A stretch of DNA of 57,000 bases from Owenia fusiformis (lineage: Eukaryota > Annelida > Polychaeta > Sabellida > Oweniidae): NCBI GenBank assembly GCA_903813345.2, contig CAIIXF020000713.1, forward strand, positions 1 through 57,000. The letters run 5' to 3'. The position numbers and the translations under genes are program-made. The notes under the pieces were generated by a model that did not search any database, was not told where the DNA came from, and saw only the letters and a program-made list of their open reading frames with translations. Positions 11,314 through 24,060 of the stretch are shown piece after piece; the first letter of the stretch is position 1; each line of letters begins with the position of its first letter.

Positions 11314-13603
11314 ACCCCTGTTACACAGGCCAGTTGAAATGCTTCGTTACGAAGCAATTTGACAAAAAGCTTCGTAACGAAGCAATTTTGGGCCAGTGTA
11401 ACACCTCCGCCTTCGTTGGAAAAGCTTAGTTGATAACGAAGCAATTGAGTAGAAAATTCAACGAAGGTTAGCTCCCAACGAAGCTTTTTTGGCCTGTGTA
11501 ACAGGTAGCTTCGTTAGAAAATGCTTAGTTGGCGATTTGCGCATGCGCGTAATAAAGAGCACATTCATCATTTTGTATTAAATGAGAGGAATCGCGAGGA
11601 AAGAACATGTTTTTAAGTACGTATTATTATAATGCTACGTTTTGATTAAAATAATTACCTATTTGCGTCACTGATTGACGCTAACTCAAGCCCTAAACGC
11701 CACGTACAAATGTGATTTACCGTCTTTCGTAGCATTTCATTCGATTCCCTGCCTTTCCTCGCATTGATATGACAAAAAGTATTAAATCTAAAAAACGCAG
11801 GTTTTACCGTATATGTATACGGTAGTTTTGAAACGTTTATCTGATCTATTAGAGAATAAACCTAGAATATTTAAATGTCCCTCTTTCGGCAAACTCCGTC
11901 TCAAGTGTGGAAGGGTAAACTTTTGAAATTACATAAGATATGCTTACTAAATAGAAAGTTGTGGCATACATGTTTAATATTAATTTTTTCTTGCGCCTCG
12001 AATAATTATACCTTGAATGTAATTCTAAAGCCCGTGTTCTAAAGGTGTTAATACCATGATACTGATACAATTGCTTCCCGGTGAATCACATCAGGGAATA
12101 TAGCCGATTTGATTGATTCGAAAATGTCTCTCTTCAGAAATCGTATTCAACTGGCTATCGCCCCATTCTGCCATTGCAATACATGTACTTGTACTAGATA
12201 GTCGTTCCATTATTTTATTCTTCGACGATTTTAAATTGTAATTGAATTTAAACTTCATGTTTAAATATATTGAATTAATTACGTTTCAAAACTTCCGTAA
12301 AACTTCCGTAAAACCTGCGGACAAGGAACGGTGGCCAAAACTGTTTCTTGTCGACAGATATTTGCCACAGAGAGGCTGCATGTTTTAGGCCAGCCCCAAA
12401 CACTATTGATGTGTCGTAAGACGATGCTTACAACTGATATTCAAGTTTCTTCCTATTTGCGCCATTTTCGAATTCAACGGACGGCTTATGGATTAACATA
12501 CTAATTTATGTCAAACTCACTCAAATATGCATGGAGTATTGGCGAGACGGGTAATATTCATATTAAAATGAATTGGTCATGAAATAGTAGTTACACGCGG
12601 TCTTAACTTCGACCGTTAATTTGAATTTTTGACCTACCGGATGTTTGAAAATCAAGGATTACGAGTCTCATACTGCACCGTTTTTCTTCAAACTTGTTCC
12701 ATTCAAAGCATAACAAAAATCCCTTTCTGATGGTACATTATTCTCTTAAACAGAGTCCCTACTTCCAGCGGCATTTTGGTCCCCAGCTGTAAGAAGGCCT
12801 TCTAACAACTGGGGACCAAAACGCTGCTAGAATGAGGGACTCTTTACAATAAAGTAATGCACCGACAGAAAGGCAATTTTGTTTTGCTTTTTATGGTATA
12901 GGTTTGAAGAAAAACGGTGCAGTATGAGACTCGCAATCCTTGATTTTCACATCTGGTAGGTCGAAAATTCAAATTAACGATCGAAGTTAGGACCGCGTGA
13001 GTTAAACCACCAGCCGAACACCGAGATATTTTAGTAATGGCTACACTATTTGAAATATAACTGAGAAGTCTATTTGGAAATTGAACATTTTTATACGATA
13101 TTACATACTAGTCGTCTGAATAAACCCCAAATCCAATTCCTCCTAGTAATTAACATAGGCCTATTTTTATTCCACATGTTTTCCAAAGGAAATGATAGAA
13201 AATGAAAACAATACTTGTAATCGTATTGACAGCTGAAATATATAAAAATCGAAATGATAGGGAAAATGTATGGACAAGTGTACGGAATGATCACATTCAT
13301 CTTGTTTTATTTTCCCGAGAATTTTGAACTAGTCTTTTTCTGTGCTGATTTGTTAAAATAAAGATTAAAAATTAGATTTTTGAGTTTGATCAATGGTTTA
13401 TATCAAAAGAATAGAAATATTAATCATAATAAGTGGGTGGGGCAGATGAGTAATGCGCACGCGCAACGAAGCATTTTAAGTGCAGTGTAACACCAAATAA
13501 TTGCTTCGTTAGGGTTGGATAAAGCCAGTGTGGACACAATTTTTTCGCTAACCTTCGTTACAAAAATGCTTAGTTGGACTCAACCCAGCAGTGTAACAGG
13601 TAC
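11314..13603. mobile_element. foldback element A, TSD CAGTG
   Basis: The left end reads ACCCCTGTTACACAGGCC, and the right end is the inverted GTACCTGTTACACTGCTGGG. CAGTG lies exactly on both sides (11309-11313 and 13604-13608). Both terminal regions contain several copies of a GCTTCGTTACGAAGCA palindrome and repeated CTGTGTAACAGG / AGTGTAACACC blocks, as expected for subterminal binding sites. The interior contains a second nested inverted repeat (12594-12999). No transposase is visible. A related, rearranged element in the opposite orientation is at 30632-32561. It lies in the long second intron of the minus-strand gene. Confidence 0.78.
12594..12999. repeat. inner inverted repeat within foldback element A
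   Basis: Arms of about 110-150 bp are inverted copies: CACGCGGTCTTAACTTCGAC on the left and its complement ending GACCGCGTG on the right, running inward through GAGTCTCATACTGCACCG. A central shorter hairpin contains GGTCCCCAGCTG / CAACTGGGGACC. Parts recur at 31350-31690 in element B. Confidence 0.75.
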
Positions 13604-14591
13604 CAGTGTACTCTAAACATGTAATTACGTATTATATATCCAAGCCAAATTGAAAAAATTGAGGGGGAATTTTCTGCCGCCAGAAATCAGAAAAGTTTTT
13701 CAACCAATCAGAAGGCGAGCAATTCCAGGAAGTAGAATGACGATACACAGTTTGAACACGTTTCAAATTCGAGATGCACGACAAGTGTATTTATTGATAC
13801 GATCAGATATTTTATGTGTTTGGCGTTTTCGATAATTTCTAACAACTGCGACTTCCAACTTAATTTTCGAACGCCAAATATGATGGTCACGAAGTGATAT
13901 TTAGGTCACATGTGTTATGCTCACATAAAACGTGTACCTTAACTGTCGAATACATGTCTTGTCGCATCCATATATATATCCAAATAATCAATGTTCGAAT
14001 CGGTTTATCATCTAGCCCGGTGTTCCATTTTGATTTATCTAAGCCAAATTGAAAAAATACAATATCGTCTTTGCTTATAATTTTACACGAGGGTCAAAGA
14101 AAACAATAGAAATGCATGAAACCCTTTGTGAAAATGCGAACGATTTTTCAAGAATACTCCCTTTCAGTGATTTTCGACGGATTTTATCGCTTACATCTCT
14201 TAAATTGAATATAATAATCTCATTGAAATGAATATTCACCTTATGTTGATCCGCCACGATAAAATGCCTTGAATGTTTTGAAAAAGCATCGGGTTGACAC
14301 GCTGACATCTGGAATTTTAATTTCCAACACCGTTTTCGACTCATGTCGACAAGTCATGAAAACAAACTTGAACATTAAACATTGACCAAGCCACCGTCTT
14401 TTTGACATGAAATCACCGAGAAGAACATTTTAGTTACTGAAATTGTAAACAGTGTTTTTATGTCACCGATAAGCTTCCTGTATAAAAACAACATGGCGGC
14501 TCCAGGTGAGTCAACTGGATCAGTCAATTTTTAAGAAATAAGGGGAGTTTTTTAAAATCCAGTTTATAGAAATTGTCTTGTAGATAATGTA
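13604..14591. other. no gene recognised; one small inverted repeat
   Basis: TTTGGCGTTTTCGATAATT (13819) pairs imperfectly with AATTTTCGAACGCCAAA (ending about 13879), a short hairpin. The phrase AAGCCAAATTGAAAAAAT occurs at about 13641 and 14041. The open frames at 13650-14344 show no domain. This is intron DNA of the minus-strand gene. Confidence 0.4.
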
Positions 14592-15389
14592 CACGCCTAA
14601 CCATCGACAAGGTACAGTGACAAAGTATACCGTAAAACACTATAGATGTACGGTCACTATTTTACCGATTTGAAGCAAGGACAATGATGTAGGTTTCATG
14701 TAGGTTTTAAAAAAAATAATCTGAGGAATACATTAAAGATTTCATGTTTGATTTTTTTGTGTATTCCTTGAGGAAGACATTTAACTTTCTAATAACGTTG
14801 AAAGATTTTCGAACTGTTGTCGAATTTTTCGAAGTCAATCTACGTATATAATTGGTCGGTTGGAAAATTTTGTTTTTTACACATTTCTTTTGATCATTTC
14901 CTCCCCTGTCGTCTAAGAATGTAGAATATTTTTATGAGAATATGTTTATTTTAACAACACAATTAAGGTCTGTTGAAGATTTAATAAGTATTAACGTTTT
15001 GGCTATGATTTAAAAATTATAATTGTACGTTGTCAACTCGAATGTACGTAGTCCCATTGAACTTACTCAATATTTTTCATAACACTAACAGGCAGGGGAT
15101 CAGATGCATTTGAAATTGAAACAGAACAATTACAGAATTACTTCAATTTGATTGAACTATTGAAACTATTGAGCACTCTCCAGACATATCATAAACAGGA
15201 TTTTAAAAAGTCATATTCAACTAGAAAATGGCAACTCCACGGAGTAGCAAATCCCAACGAACACTATATAAATCATCAATCTGTACAGTCACAATGTAAT
15301 ATATACCATCTACTCTTACCTTCAAAAAATATTTTAAATCATTGTAGTATCATGTAACCATACTTTCAAGATAACTTTAAGTAATGTCG

Positions 15390-15670
15390 AATTTCTGCTC
15401 TAGTCAGCCATTTTGAATTTTCAGAGGCGCAAATCAGAAAAACAATCCCATAATTGTGATCTACTCTGAAATACCTTCAATTTGAGTATAATATAGCCAT
15501 ACTTTTAAGAGATCAGAAAATGTTTGCGAAATCCCGCATTAGGCGGCCATTTTGAATTTTTTGAGGCCCGAATCAGAAAAACGCTACAATATTTACAATC
15601 TACTCTAAATTGCCTTTCATTTGAGTATAATAAAGCTATACTTCAAAAACATCTCAAAATTAACGCAAAT
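15390..15670. repeat. two tandem copies of a ~139-bp unit
   Basis: The unit contains GCCATTTTGAATTTT, GAGGC, AATCAGAAAAACA and TTTGAGTATAATA blocks, seen at about 15407 and again at about 15546. A diverged relative lies at 54100-54330. It resembles subterminal repeats of a DNA transposon. Confidence 0.65.
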
Positions 15671-15958
15671 TCCTGTTTTCCTAATCCCCCATTTACGGCC
15701 CCTGGGGGTCAGGGTGAAAAACCCGGGATATTTGTGAAATAGATAGATGTTGTTAATATACTACCAAAATTTCAAATAATAATATTTATTATTTTGGTTT
15801 AAAATGAAAAACATAAGATTTTTGTGAAAAATCCCCGCCATTTTTAAACTGGCGGCCATCTTGAAAAAAACTATTTTTGCGTAAAACTATTCACCAATAT
15901 ACATCTTTCCACCAAATATGAAGAAAATCTGTTGACCAGTATTCGAGTTATCTTCTGG

Positions 15959-16060
15959 ACAGACGGACGGACTGACTGACTGACTGACGGACTGACGGAC
16001 AGACGGACGGAGGGCTTCACTATATCCCTACAGAACTTCGTTCGTTGGGATAATAAGCTA
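15959..16060. repeat. GACGGACGGACTGAC microsatellite and terminal motif
   Basis: An irregular GACG/GACT tetranucleotide run (15959-16012) is followed by CTATATCCCTACAGAACTTC and GTTCGTTGGGATAATAA. The same motif, inverted and again next to a CCGT run, is at 36785-36870, so the microsatellite is part of a dispersed repeat end rather than an isolated run. Confidence 0.75.
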
Positions 16061-16802
16061 TAGATCTATCTATCAATATAACTAACAAAAGGTAAGGTAC
16101 AGACGCCAAATAATCAAGGAGGCTGGAAGAAAACTCCGTGGCAGTGCTAGTCTTCAACATATTCTATTCCGAGACACTGGATGGGAATTTGGCCTGGAAG
16201 CAAACACCAAATGGGCACAAATTAACCACCACCACAACAATACTTTCATAAAATGAAAAAGCAAAAAGGATACTTGAACATGTTCGTTAAAGATCACTTG
16301 TAACTCAAAAAAACCTTAATGAATTTTGAAATGAATTCATTACATTGTTTAATATTATGTATATCTCATGAATTTCAATTACAGGGACAACGCACATTCA
16401 AGTTAACAACGCACGTTTCTGAATTTTGAAATCACAATAAATACTTGAGTATTTATTAATCTCCACCCGTCCTAAATTGTGTAGTTCAGAGAAACACAAT
16501 CGACACTCTTAGGTGACAGGGGAAAAATCATCAAAAGAAATGTGAAAAACCCAACATTTTCCAACCGATCAATTTTTGTGGGTAGATTATAACTACAAAA
16601 AAAATCGAGCATTGCTCGAATATCTTTTAACGTAATCAGAAAGGTAAAAGTCTTCCAAAGCGAATACACACGAAATTAAACATGAAATCTTTCAAATATT
16701 CCCAAGATTAATTTTTAAAACCTACATCACATCTGCATCATAGTTTTTGCTTCAAATCAGTTAAAGTCCCCGTCTAAAGTTTGAAAATATTTTTTTATCA
16801 TT

Positions 16803-17686
16803 TTTTTTATTTTTTATTAATCATCTTTATTATATTCCATAAAATACAGCTGTACAAACTTAAACAATTGCCAAAGTCTAGTGACATTGTCGGCAATTTT
16901 GAGTGAAATCCAAAGGAATGTTATTAAATTTTTACATAATAAGTTATTTTTATGTCATGTTATTGTTAAAATAGATGAAAGAAAAAGTCAATAAAATATC
17001 ATCACACTACACTCGTATATCACAAAGATGTGTAAGTTTTTTCCCTTGGCCAGAGGGATTTCAGTTGTAACATGTTGTAATCGATTACATGTCCAAAAGA
17101 TCTAGACCCTGGTGGATATAATATGCTACTATGTTCATTAGTTTCTCATTGACATCTACTGGAAATTTATTATCTCCAAAAAGTAAGAACTGGGATTGAT
17201 CATGCATATTAAGTCCATCATAGTGGGTACGGATCCCTATCGTCTCCAGTCCTGCAAGTAGTGTTGTTCTCTGTTCTGTCAGCAGAGGGCATTTCAACAG
17301 GAAATGTAAAGTTTTCTGGTTTATATTGTCACATAAACATTTAGGATTAGCAACCCGTTCAAAGTTGTGTGCATGGAGGTGAGCTTGCAAGAGAAGTCCG
17401 GACCTGAGTCGGTTTAGAGGAATTTCTAGGTAGCGAGGCATGGCATTTTTTAGTTTTGACGTTGATAGGGTAGAAGCATGGCTTCCATCGCCTCTTACTA
17501 TACTTTTAAATCTTGAAATTGGCTGACCAATTCTATAATCTGGTGGAAGGTTATTCCAAAGGGCCATACCTTTAAAAATTGTAGATTTCTTAGCCAAAGC
17601 GCTTGTTTGAAGGGGAATCTTATAGTCCCTGTGGCTCCTTAATGAGCGCACTTGTATATCATTCTCATAGGACCTGACAAGATTAC
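16803..17686 (-). mobile_element. 5'-truncated LINE with exact 18-bp target-site duplication
   Basis: AAATATTTTTTTATCATT occurs at 16785-16802 and again at 17687-17704, flanking the insertion exactly. The 3' end is a T-rich run at 16803-16820 (poly-A complement). The minus-strand frame 17085-17651 (188 codons) is the C-terminal end of a LINE ORF2: an ALWNNLPPD / FKS motif, then a Cys/His cluster CLCDNINQKTLHFLLKC near 17320. This is a typical dead-on-arrival copy produced by incomplete reverse transcription. It is intact enough to suggest recent activity of its family. Confidence 0.9.
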
Positions 17687-17704
17687 AAATATTTTTTTAT
17701 CATT

Positions 17705-18454
17705 CATTTACTATTTGTCATGACTTTTTTTTGAAAAAAGTTGTGAGCATTTCATTTCTCAAATATTCAAATTTCCCGCCATTTTCTCAAAAAAGGTTGA
17801 AATTTTTTAATCATCAAATATTTCTTAATGCATTTCAAAAAAGATTATCTTTTTAACACCAATGCAAAGATTGAACAAAGGACACACTATTTCAATAATA
17901 AAATGTCATATTTAATGGGCCACTTCGATGTTTTAGCATATCAAAAATATTTTGAAACATTAGTGATGTCACTAAGGTGGCAAAAACTTTGTGAAAAAAA
18001 TTGAAATTTTTTTTTTCGATGTCAATCTTTTCTAAATATGCTAGACTTCAATAATTAACCAATGTTGATTGTCTAACCAGGTTAAAAGGAAGAATATATT
18101 ATGTTTTAGATATCATTGTACCATCGGTTTCTATGAGAACTAAAATTTTGAAATGCATTTTTCTCGGAACCATTTTCATGCACTGATAATTAAGTTCATT
18201 TCTCGCTTATTTATGAACCGATTTTCTTAATTTTTTCGGCAAAAAAACGTAAAGGATGAATGCTATGCATTGGTTTGAATTGTGGCTAATTAAAAGATAT
18301 GTGTGACCTCTAAAAGTTAGTTTTAAATAAATTCACAAATTTTGGAACAAAAAGTCTATCAAAAAACACTTTTTGAAATTATAAAAAAGTTTCACATATC
18401 ACACTTTGATAACATTGGGTAAGACTACAACATAAGCCAAAGTGGTTTAAACTT
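17705..18454. other. AT-rich interior of the 3.9-kb element, no gene
   Basis: No coding frame or tandem repeat is supported. It contains many A/T homopolymers. Confidence 0.4.
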
Positions 18455-18862
18455 TATATGGGGACTTTAATAGTGACGCCGTACATCTAAAGTGAACAAC
18501 GGTATATTTTGTCACTGTACCTTGGTTAGGCGTGAAGTAATCCGTTTATAGTGATTCTGAACACATTATTGACAGAGTGATTGTTCAAAGAATGCATGTA
18601 CAACAGCCAATATAAATCCTTGTACTGTACAAGAAATGCTTTGTTTCATTTGTAGGATATTTCATATGCCAAGCAAGGGCGAACGTTATACCCGGAACGT
18701 TTGCAAATTGGTGATTGTTTTTTTACCGCATCCGATTGTGCCGAGCTGTGTACTAATACGTTATGGGAAAATTTAGATGTCAATTTTTCCTTATTATACA
18801 CAAATAGAAGATCCTGAAACTTCACCCATAAACATACCTGCCAACCTAAGACCAAACATTTG

Positions 18863-19086
18863 CGGTAGTTTTTTTTGAATTGCGGTATTTTTGCGGTAGA
18901 TTTTTTCAAAATGCGGTAGTTTTTGCGGTCTTTTTCGACAAAAATGCGGTAGTTTTACGTCAGATTTTGAAAAAAATCGGTAGTTTTTGCGGTAGACTTT
19001 TGAAAAAACGGTACTTTTTCGGAAGTGTTTGAAAAATGCGGTAGTTTTACGGTAGATTTATACAAAAATACGGTCGTTTTTGCGGT
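18863..19086. repeat. minisatellite of TGCGGTAGTTTTT units
   Basis: About a dozen imperfect copies of a GCGGTAGTTTTT / GCGGTAGATTTTT unit in one orientation, separated by short A-rich spacers. It abuts the foldback element at 19093, whose target duplication AAAACC lies at the end of the array. Confidence 0.8.
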
Positions 19087-19092
19087 AAAACC

Positions 19093-20550
19093 TATGGTTG
19101 GCCTATTAGTATAAAGAATGCATGCGTTGTTTACGGGTGTGTAGGCGTTAGTAACGCTCGTGTAGATGTAAAATTACGCCCGTGCTGACGAAAAATTACG
19201 CCTGTGTAGGCGTAAATTACGCCCGTCAAGAAGTAAATTCTACGGGCGTTCAGAATACATTTACAGGCGTGAACTTACGGCGTTAAAATTATTAATTACG
19301 GGCGTTAAGACTGTTATTTTACACGCGCTGAGAAACATCTTCACGCCCGTCGAGTTCATTTTAGCGCCGTGAATTATGAACCAATCAGCATCTTGCTTAC
19401 ATTATGATACGATGCATTATAGCTAAAAGTACAACTCCAAGATCCTTGTGCAAGTTAATAACATACTCATGATTGTGCCAGGAACAACTGTTGCAATTGG
19501 AGGCATATGAAATATTATTTCTTTTCTGGGTATCTCGGTGCACTATTTGTGCAAATGTGAAAGATTTACATCGTATATTAAATGAGTTATGTATTCCTGG
19601 AAATAACATGTGACATATAAAGACGGCTGCATAAAGATTCCAAAAAGTACACATCTCCCTAACACCAAATTTGAACATATGTTGGCTAGGTATACTAGGT
19701 ATATAGGCTCATTTGACATTTTCAGTACATTTTCAAAAAATGCCAGATCTCCAGGATATAGCTTTAGTCTAGAGTCAATTTGCAGTTGATCAGATACTAT
19801 AATTCTAGTATCTGGACACATCCTTTAGAGGGATACATTAGCGATCTGACTGTATAATGAGACTGTAAGCTGCAATGCGTGTGAGCTTAATAAGTCCCTA
19901 CCTAGCCTACCTCTGAAGCCGACGCCTAGATTGGAGAATTATCCAAAAATCATCGTATTTAGAAACCAAACATGTATACCTTCTCAAAATACTCTGCAAT
20001 TTTGTCGTTTCTACAATGGGTGTTGATAACTGCCAACACAGTTCATGTCTCTTCAATTTGCCTTTTAATATAATTTGCTCTAAAAAAATGAATACTTCTT
20101 TGGTTAAATCTAGTTCAATCTTGAACGAATATTTAAGGACCTCAATGCAACACACTAAAATGTAAGCAGGCTTCTGATTGTTGTTTACTAGCGCAAGTAT
20201 CTCGGAGTTGCTCTTTTAGCAAGGATGCATTAAATCATCATGTAAGTAAGGTTCTGATTGGTTCATAATTTACGGCGCTAAAAATAAACTCCACGGGCGT
20301 GAAGATGTTTCTCAGCGCGTGTAAAATAACAGTCTTAACGCCCGTAATTAATAATTTTAACGCCGTAAGTTCACGCCTGTAAATGTATTCTGAACGCCCG
20401 TAGAATTTACTTCTTCACGGGCGTAATTTACGCCTACACAGGCGTAATTTTTCGTCAGCACGGGCGTAATTTTACATCTACACGAGCGTAATTAACGCCT
20501 ACACACCCGTAAACAACGCATGTATTCTTTATACTAATAGGCCAACCATA
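19093..20550. mobile_element. 1.46-kb foldback element with repeated TTACGCC/GGGCGTAA arms
   Basis: Ends TATGGTTGGCCTATTAG and the inverted CTAATAGGCCAACCATA are exact. AAAACC is duplicated on both sides (19087-19092 and 20551-20556, 6 bp). The arms are about 365 bp long (to about 19455 and from about 20190) and nearly identical when inverted. Each is packed with over ten copies of an ACGGGCGTAA/TTACGCCTG-type motif in both orientations. The unique middle, about 19460-20185, has small minus-strand frames at 19543-19821 and 19907-20155 with no recognisable domain. Confidence 0.85.
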
Positions 20551-20779
20551 AAAACCAGACATACCCGCCGATTCTATGGAAAATAGCATCTTCTGGCCTA
20601 TTTCAGGATATACTATTAAATCAGAGCTCTAAAACAGGAGATACGCTTACTATAACTTATCTGGCTTATTAATGATTGACAATGCACTATCAGCGTTAAG
20701 TAATTAAACAAACAAAATAAAACTGATAGATTCACTTTATACACATTATTTAGTTATATTTAAAGTTAAAGTTAAAGAA

Positions 20780-22935
20780 AGTTAAGAAAAGTCATCAATT
20801 AAAAATCAAAAAATTAACTTTCCAATGAGTTAATCGATTCAATCCAAATTTTAACACAATATTAATCATAGAATGAGGGACAATATACAATCAAATAAAT
20901 ATGAAAAAGTTAATTTGCAAATCATTACTTTTTGTGGAAATTAGAACAATCGGCTCTAGATATTAATCCATTAACTCTAACAAACGGATTAGTTATCAGT
21001 GAACAATCATAGAAATTGAAAATAACTTAGGGATTAAAGTATTACTTCTATTGCTCTGACATCAATACATGTATGTGAATGGTGAAAATCTACATGATTT
21101 TGAAAGAATTGTTGGCCAAGGGGAGGGAATCGTTACTTGTTAGGTACGGGCCTGTTTAAAATGCGTAATGTATTTGAGGTGAGGTATTTGAGCAGTTCTG
21201 TGTCAAGACTATTTTTGTGGTTTGCAAAGTGAATACAGGTGGTTGTTTGTGCCTGTGTAAGAGGGGGCCTTAAATGTTGTTTGTTATAAACTTAATGCGG
21301 TAGAGAAACAATGGAGTAAAAATGTCAGGAAACCCATTGATTAAAAATTAGCTTTCCGTTGAGTCAATCAATTAAATCCAAATTTTACCACAATGTTAAT
21401 CATTACATTAGGGACATTATGCAATCAAATAATTATGAAAAACTTTATTTTTGTGGAACTTAGAACTGTTGGCTGTAGGAAATTAATCCATTACCACTAA
21501 CAAATGGATTAGTTATCAGTGTTAACGAAACTCATATTAATGAAATTGAATAATTGGGGATTAAAGTTTTACTTATCATATTGCTCTGACATACTGTATG
21601 TCACTATGTTATTTACGTCAGTTTGTTCTACCATGCTCCAATTTGCTCAAAGTGTAATCATCGCTTTGTCAGATGAAACATTAGGAATTAATGTAAAATG
21701 TACCCGCTTCTTCATTTTCATTATCAAACAACTAAACATACCGAATCTCGCACCTTTTGAATATACATATTTGGAAATGGAAAACAAAGAAAGTTTAATA
21801 AAATTAGCTGTAATAAAAAGAAGTGGTCCAATTGTAGTAGAAACAAATGTATTAATATACATCATGGACTAATCTGTTGTTTATATCCCTTGTTTATATC
21901 TCAGATATTATATTGATAACAGAAAAAATAAATTGTAAAATGTGAGAGAATTCAAGTTTTAATTTTGTTTTAGCATGGCTTAACACCAATTGTATCATGC
22001 AAAATTAATGCATGTTTCGGAGCATTACATCCAATATATTACAGGCTCGTGATAAGTTTTAGCCCAGAGGATCAAGTTTCATAAAATACCAACGGGTCAC
22101 AATTGATAATTTTCAGTGCTAAGATTGGTAAAACTATGTAGGATTTTGACAGAGAAACAATTGACTTAAATTGTGAGGAAACCCAATGGAGTAAAAATGT
22201 GAGGAAACCCATTGATTAAAAATTAACTTTCCGTTGAGTCAATCAATTAAATCCAAATTTTAACACAATCTTAATCATAACATAAGGGACATTATACAAT
22301 AAAATAATTATGAAAAACTTAATTTGCAAATTATTTTTCGGTTGAAATTAGAACCGTCGGCTGTAGAAATTAATCCATTAACTCTAACAAAAAGATTATC
22401 TATCAGTGTGAACAAAACTCAAATCATAGAAATTGAATAATTAGGGATTAAAGTTTGACTCATTATATTGCTCTGGAATGTCAATACATGTATGTGAATG
22501 GTGAAAACTACATGATTTTGAAAGAATTGTTGGCCAAAGGGAGGGGGTCCTTAGGTACGGGTCTGTATAAAATGCATAATGTGTTATTGAATATTGAGCA
22601 GTTCTGTGTCATGACTGTTGTTTTGGTTGGCAAAGTGAATGGTTGTTTGTACCTGTGTTAGAGGGGGATTTAAATGTTGTTTGCTATAAACTTAATGTGA
22701 CAGAGAAACAATGGAATAAAAATGTGAGGAAAACCAATTAATTAAAATGATTTAATTGATTGAATCAAAAATTTAACACAATGTTAATCATAACATGAGG
22801 GACATTATACAATCAAATATATATGAAAAAACTTATTTTGCAAATTATTTTTGTGGAATCAAGAGCCATCAGCTGTAGAGATTAATCTGTTAACCCTAAC
22901 ATATGGATTAATTATTGAATGATAAATTATTATTA
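20780..22935. repeat. degenerate tandem array, unit about 500 bp
   Basis: Four partial copies, starting near 20800, 21330, 22195 and 22730, share blocks in the same order: GAGTCAATCAATTAAATCC, TTAATCATAACATNAGGGAC, ATTAATCCATTAACTCTAAC, GATTAAAGTTT, ATACATGTATGTGAATGGTG, GAATTGTTGGCCAA. Copy 2 is interrupted by unrelated DNA from about 21600 to 22140. Small open frames here (for example 22455-22661) come from the repeat and are not taken as genes. Confidence 0.7.
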
Positions 22936-24060
22936 ACGGTACAGTATGTACCGAAGAATGCTACATGCATTACTTAAAACCTAAGTGCTAAAATTACAGT
23001 TCTTTATCTTATTTTATTAACATTAAACTTTATTGATAAACAAGAGATAAAAATATGGTTCAGATTCTCCCTATTTGTTTATTTAATAACTTTACTACCG
23101 GAGTAATTGTTAATAAGCTAGATAAGTGATGTTACCTAATTAGCGTTGCAAATAATGAGACTTGATGACGTCATTTCGTATAGTTACCATATCTCCTGTT
23201 TTGGGAAGTCTGATATGAGAGTATCTCCTGATATAAGCTGATATCTGCTGTTTTTAGCACAGAATAGGCAGCGTATCTCTTGTTCTTCATGTCCAATATT
23301 GTATGAATAGTAAAGTATAGTCAGTGTTTTAAGAGTATATATAAAAGATGTATAATATAGTTAGCAAATCTCCTGATTACCACAGGTATAATATTGAACC
23401 TATTTTGTGGCATACCATCAAATAGTTAAGTATAGAACTGGTGCGATACGCAAATTTGTACGTATCAGAGATATCATATCTAACTATATTTTGGGGGATT
23501 CTAGAGATATATACAAACTATTTGTCCAAATCTCTTGAAATAAAACGAGAGATACCGCACATCTTGCACAGTGTGAGGCACTTCAGGGTATCCTCTGCTA
23601 GAGCAATGAATATGTAAGAGATTGGTTTCATATTATGTGTGTATTTCAAAATTAAAGACGGTATGTCAAAATTACCAATATCAATTTAAAAGTCACACAA
23701 CTTGTCATGTGCTTATTGGAGTCTTTGCAGCTACGTCATAGGAACTTCTCGTAAGATTTGAAACGGCGCAGAAAATTCCCAAGGCAACAAAAACTCAATG
23801 CTCCTCAGTTCTTGATAAAAGTTTACCAGAAAAAAAATTATTGGAATAGATAATATACAAATGTTTAATTCTATTAAGGTGAATATCTGTGTGCATCTTT
23901 CACAGATGATATGCCACGAAGCCCGAAAATTTTAAATGGCTATTGCAAAGATCCGGATCGGAAGATCAGAAATATGACGCACGACCTCTTAAAGAGTGAA
24001 TAATTAACAAATGAATGCACTTGGACATGCTAAAAGCAAATAAATCAGTAAGATACTTAC
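22936..24060. other. no gene recognised
   Basis: Intron DNA of the minus-strand gene. A TATCTCCTG word recurs loosely around 23190-23280. A 23590-23720 stretch resembles 33930-34010 and is part of a dispersed repeat. Confidence 0.4.

Larger units (their letters stand above)
14592..18534. mobile_element. 3.9-kb TIR element with nested internal inverted repeat
   Basis: The left end begins CACGCCTAACCATCGACAAG and the right end is the complement (CACGCCTAACCAAGGTACAG read inward). Similarity continues for about 75 bp through TACAGTGACAAA and GATGTACGG blocks. Flanking bases are ATGTA and AAGTA, a 5-bp duplication with one mismatch. Inside, about 14670-14930 is inverted at about 16490-16780 (for example GTAGGTTTTAAAA and CATTTCTTTTGATCATTT blocks), so the element has a second, larger foldback. 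A LINE fragment is inserted at 16803-17686. No transposase is seen. Confidence 0.68.

Noticed and set aside
14493-15360. ATGGCGGCTCCAG followed by GTGAGT at 14493, and an in-phase open stretch after an ACTAACAG acceptor at about 15092 (RGSDAFEIETEQLQNYFNLI...)
   Set aside because: The second piece lies inside the 14592-18534 element and ends without a clear donor. ATGGCGGC words are also common in the dispersed satellite here, so a real first exon cannot be separated from chance.
16090-16256. Short plus-strand frame RRQIIKEAGRKLRGSASLQH... ending at TGA 16254
   Set aside because: No start, no splice context and no recognised domain; possibly the tail of a retroelement, but not enough to call.
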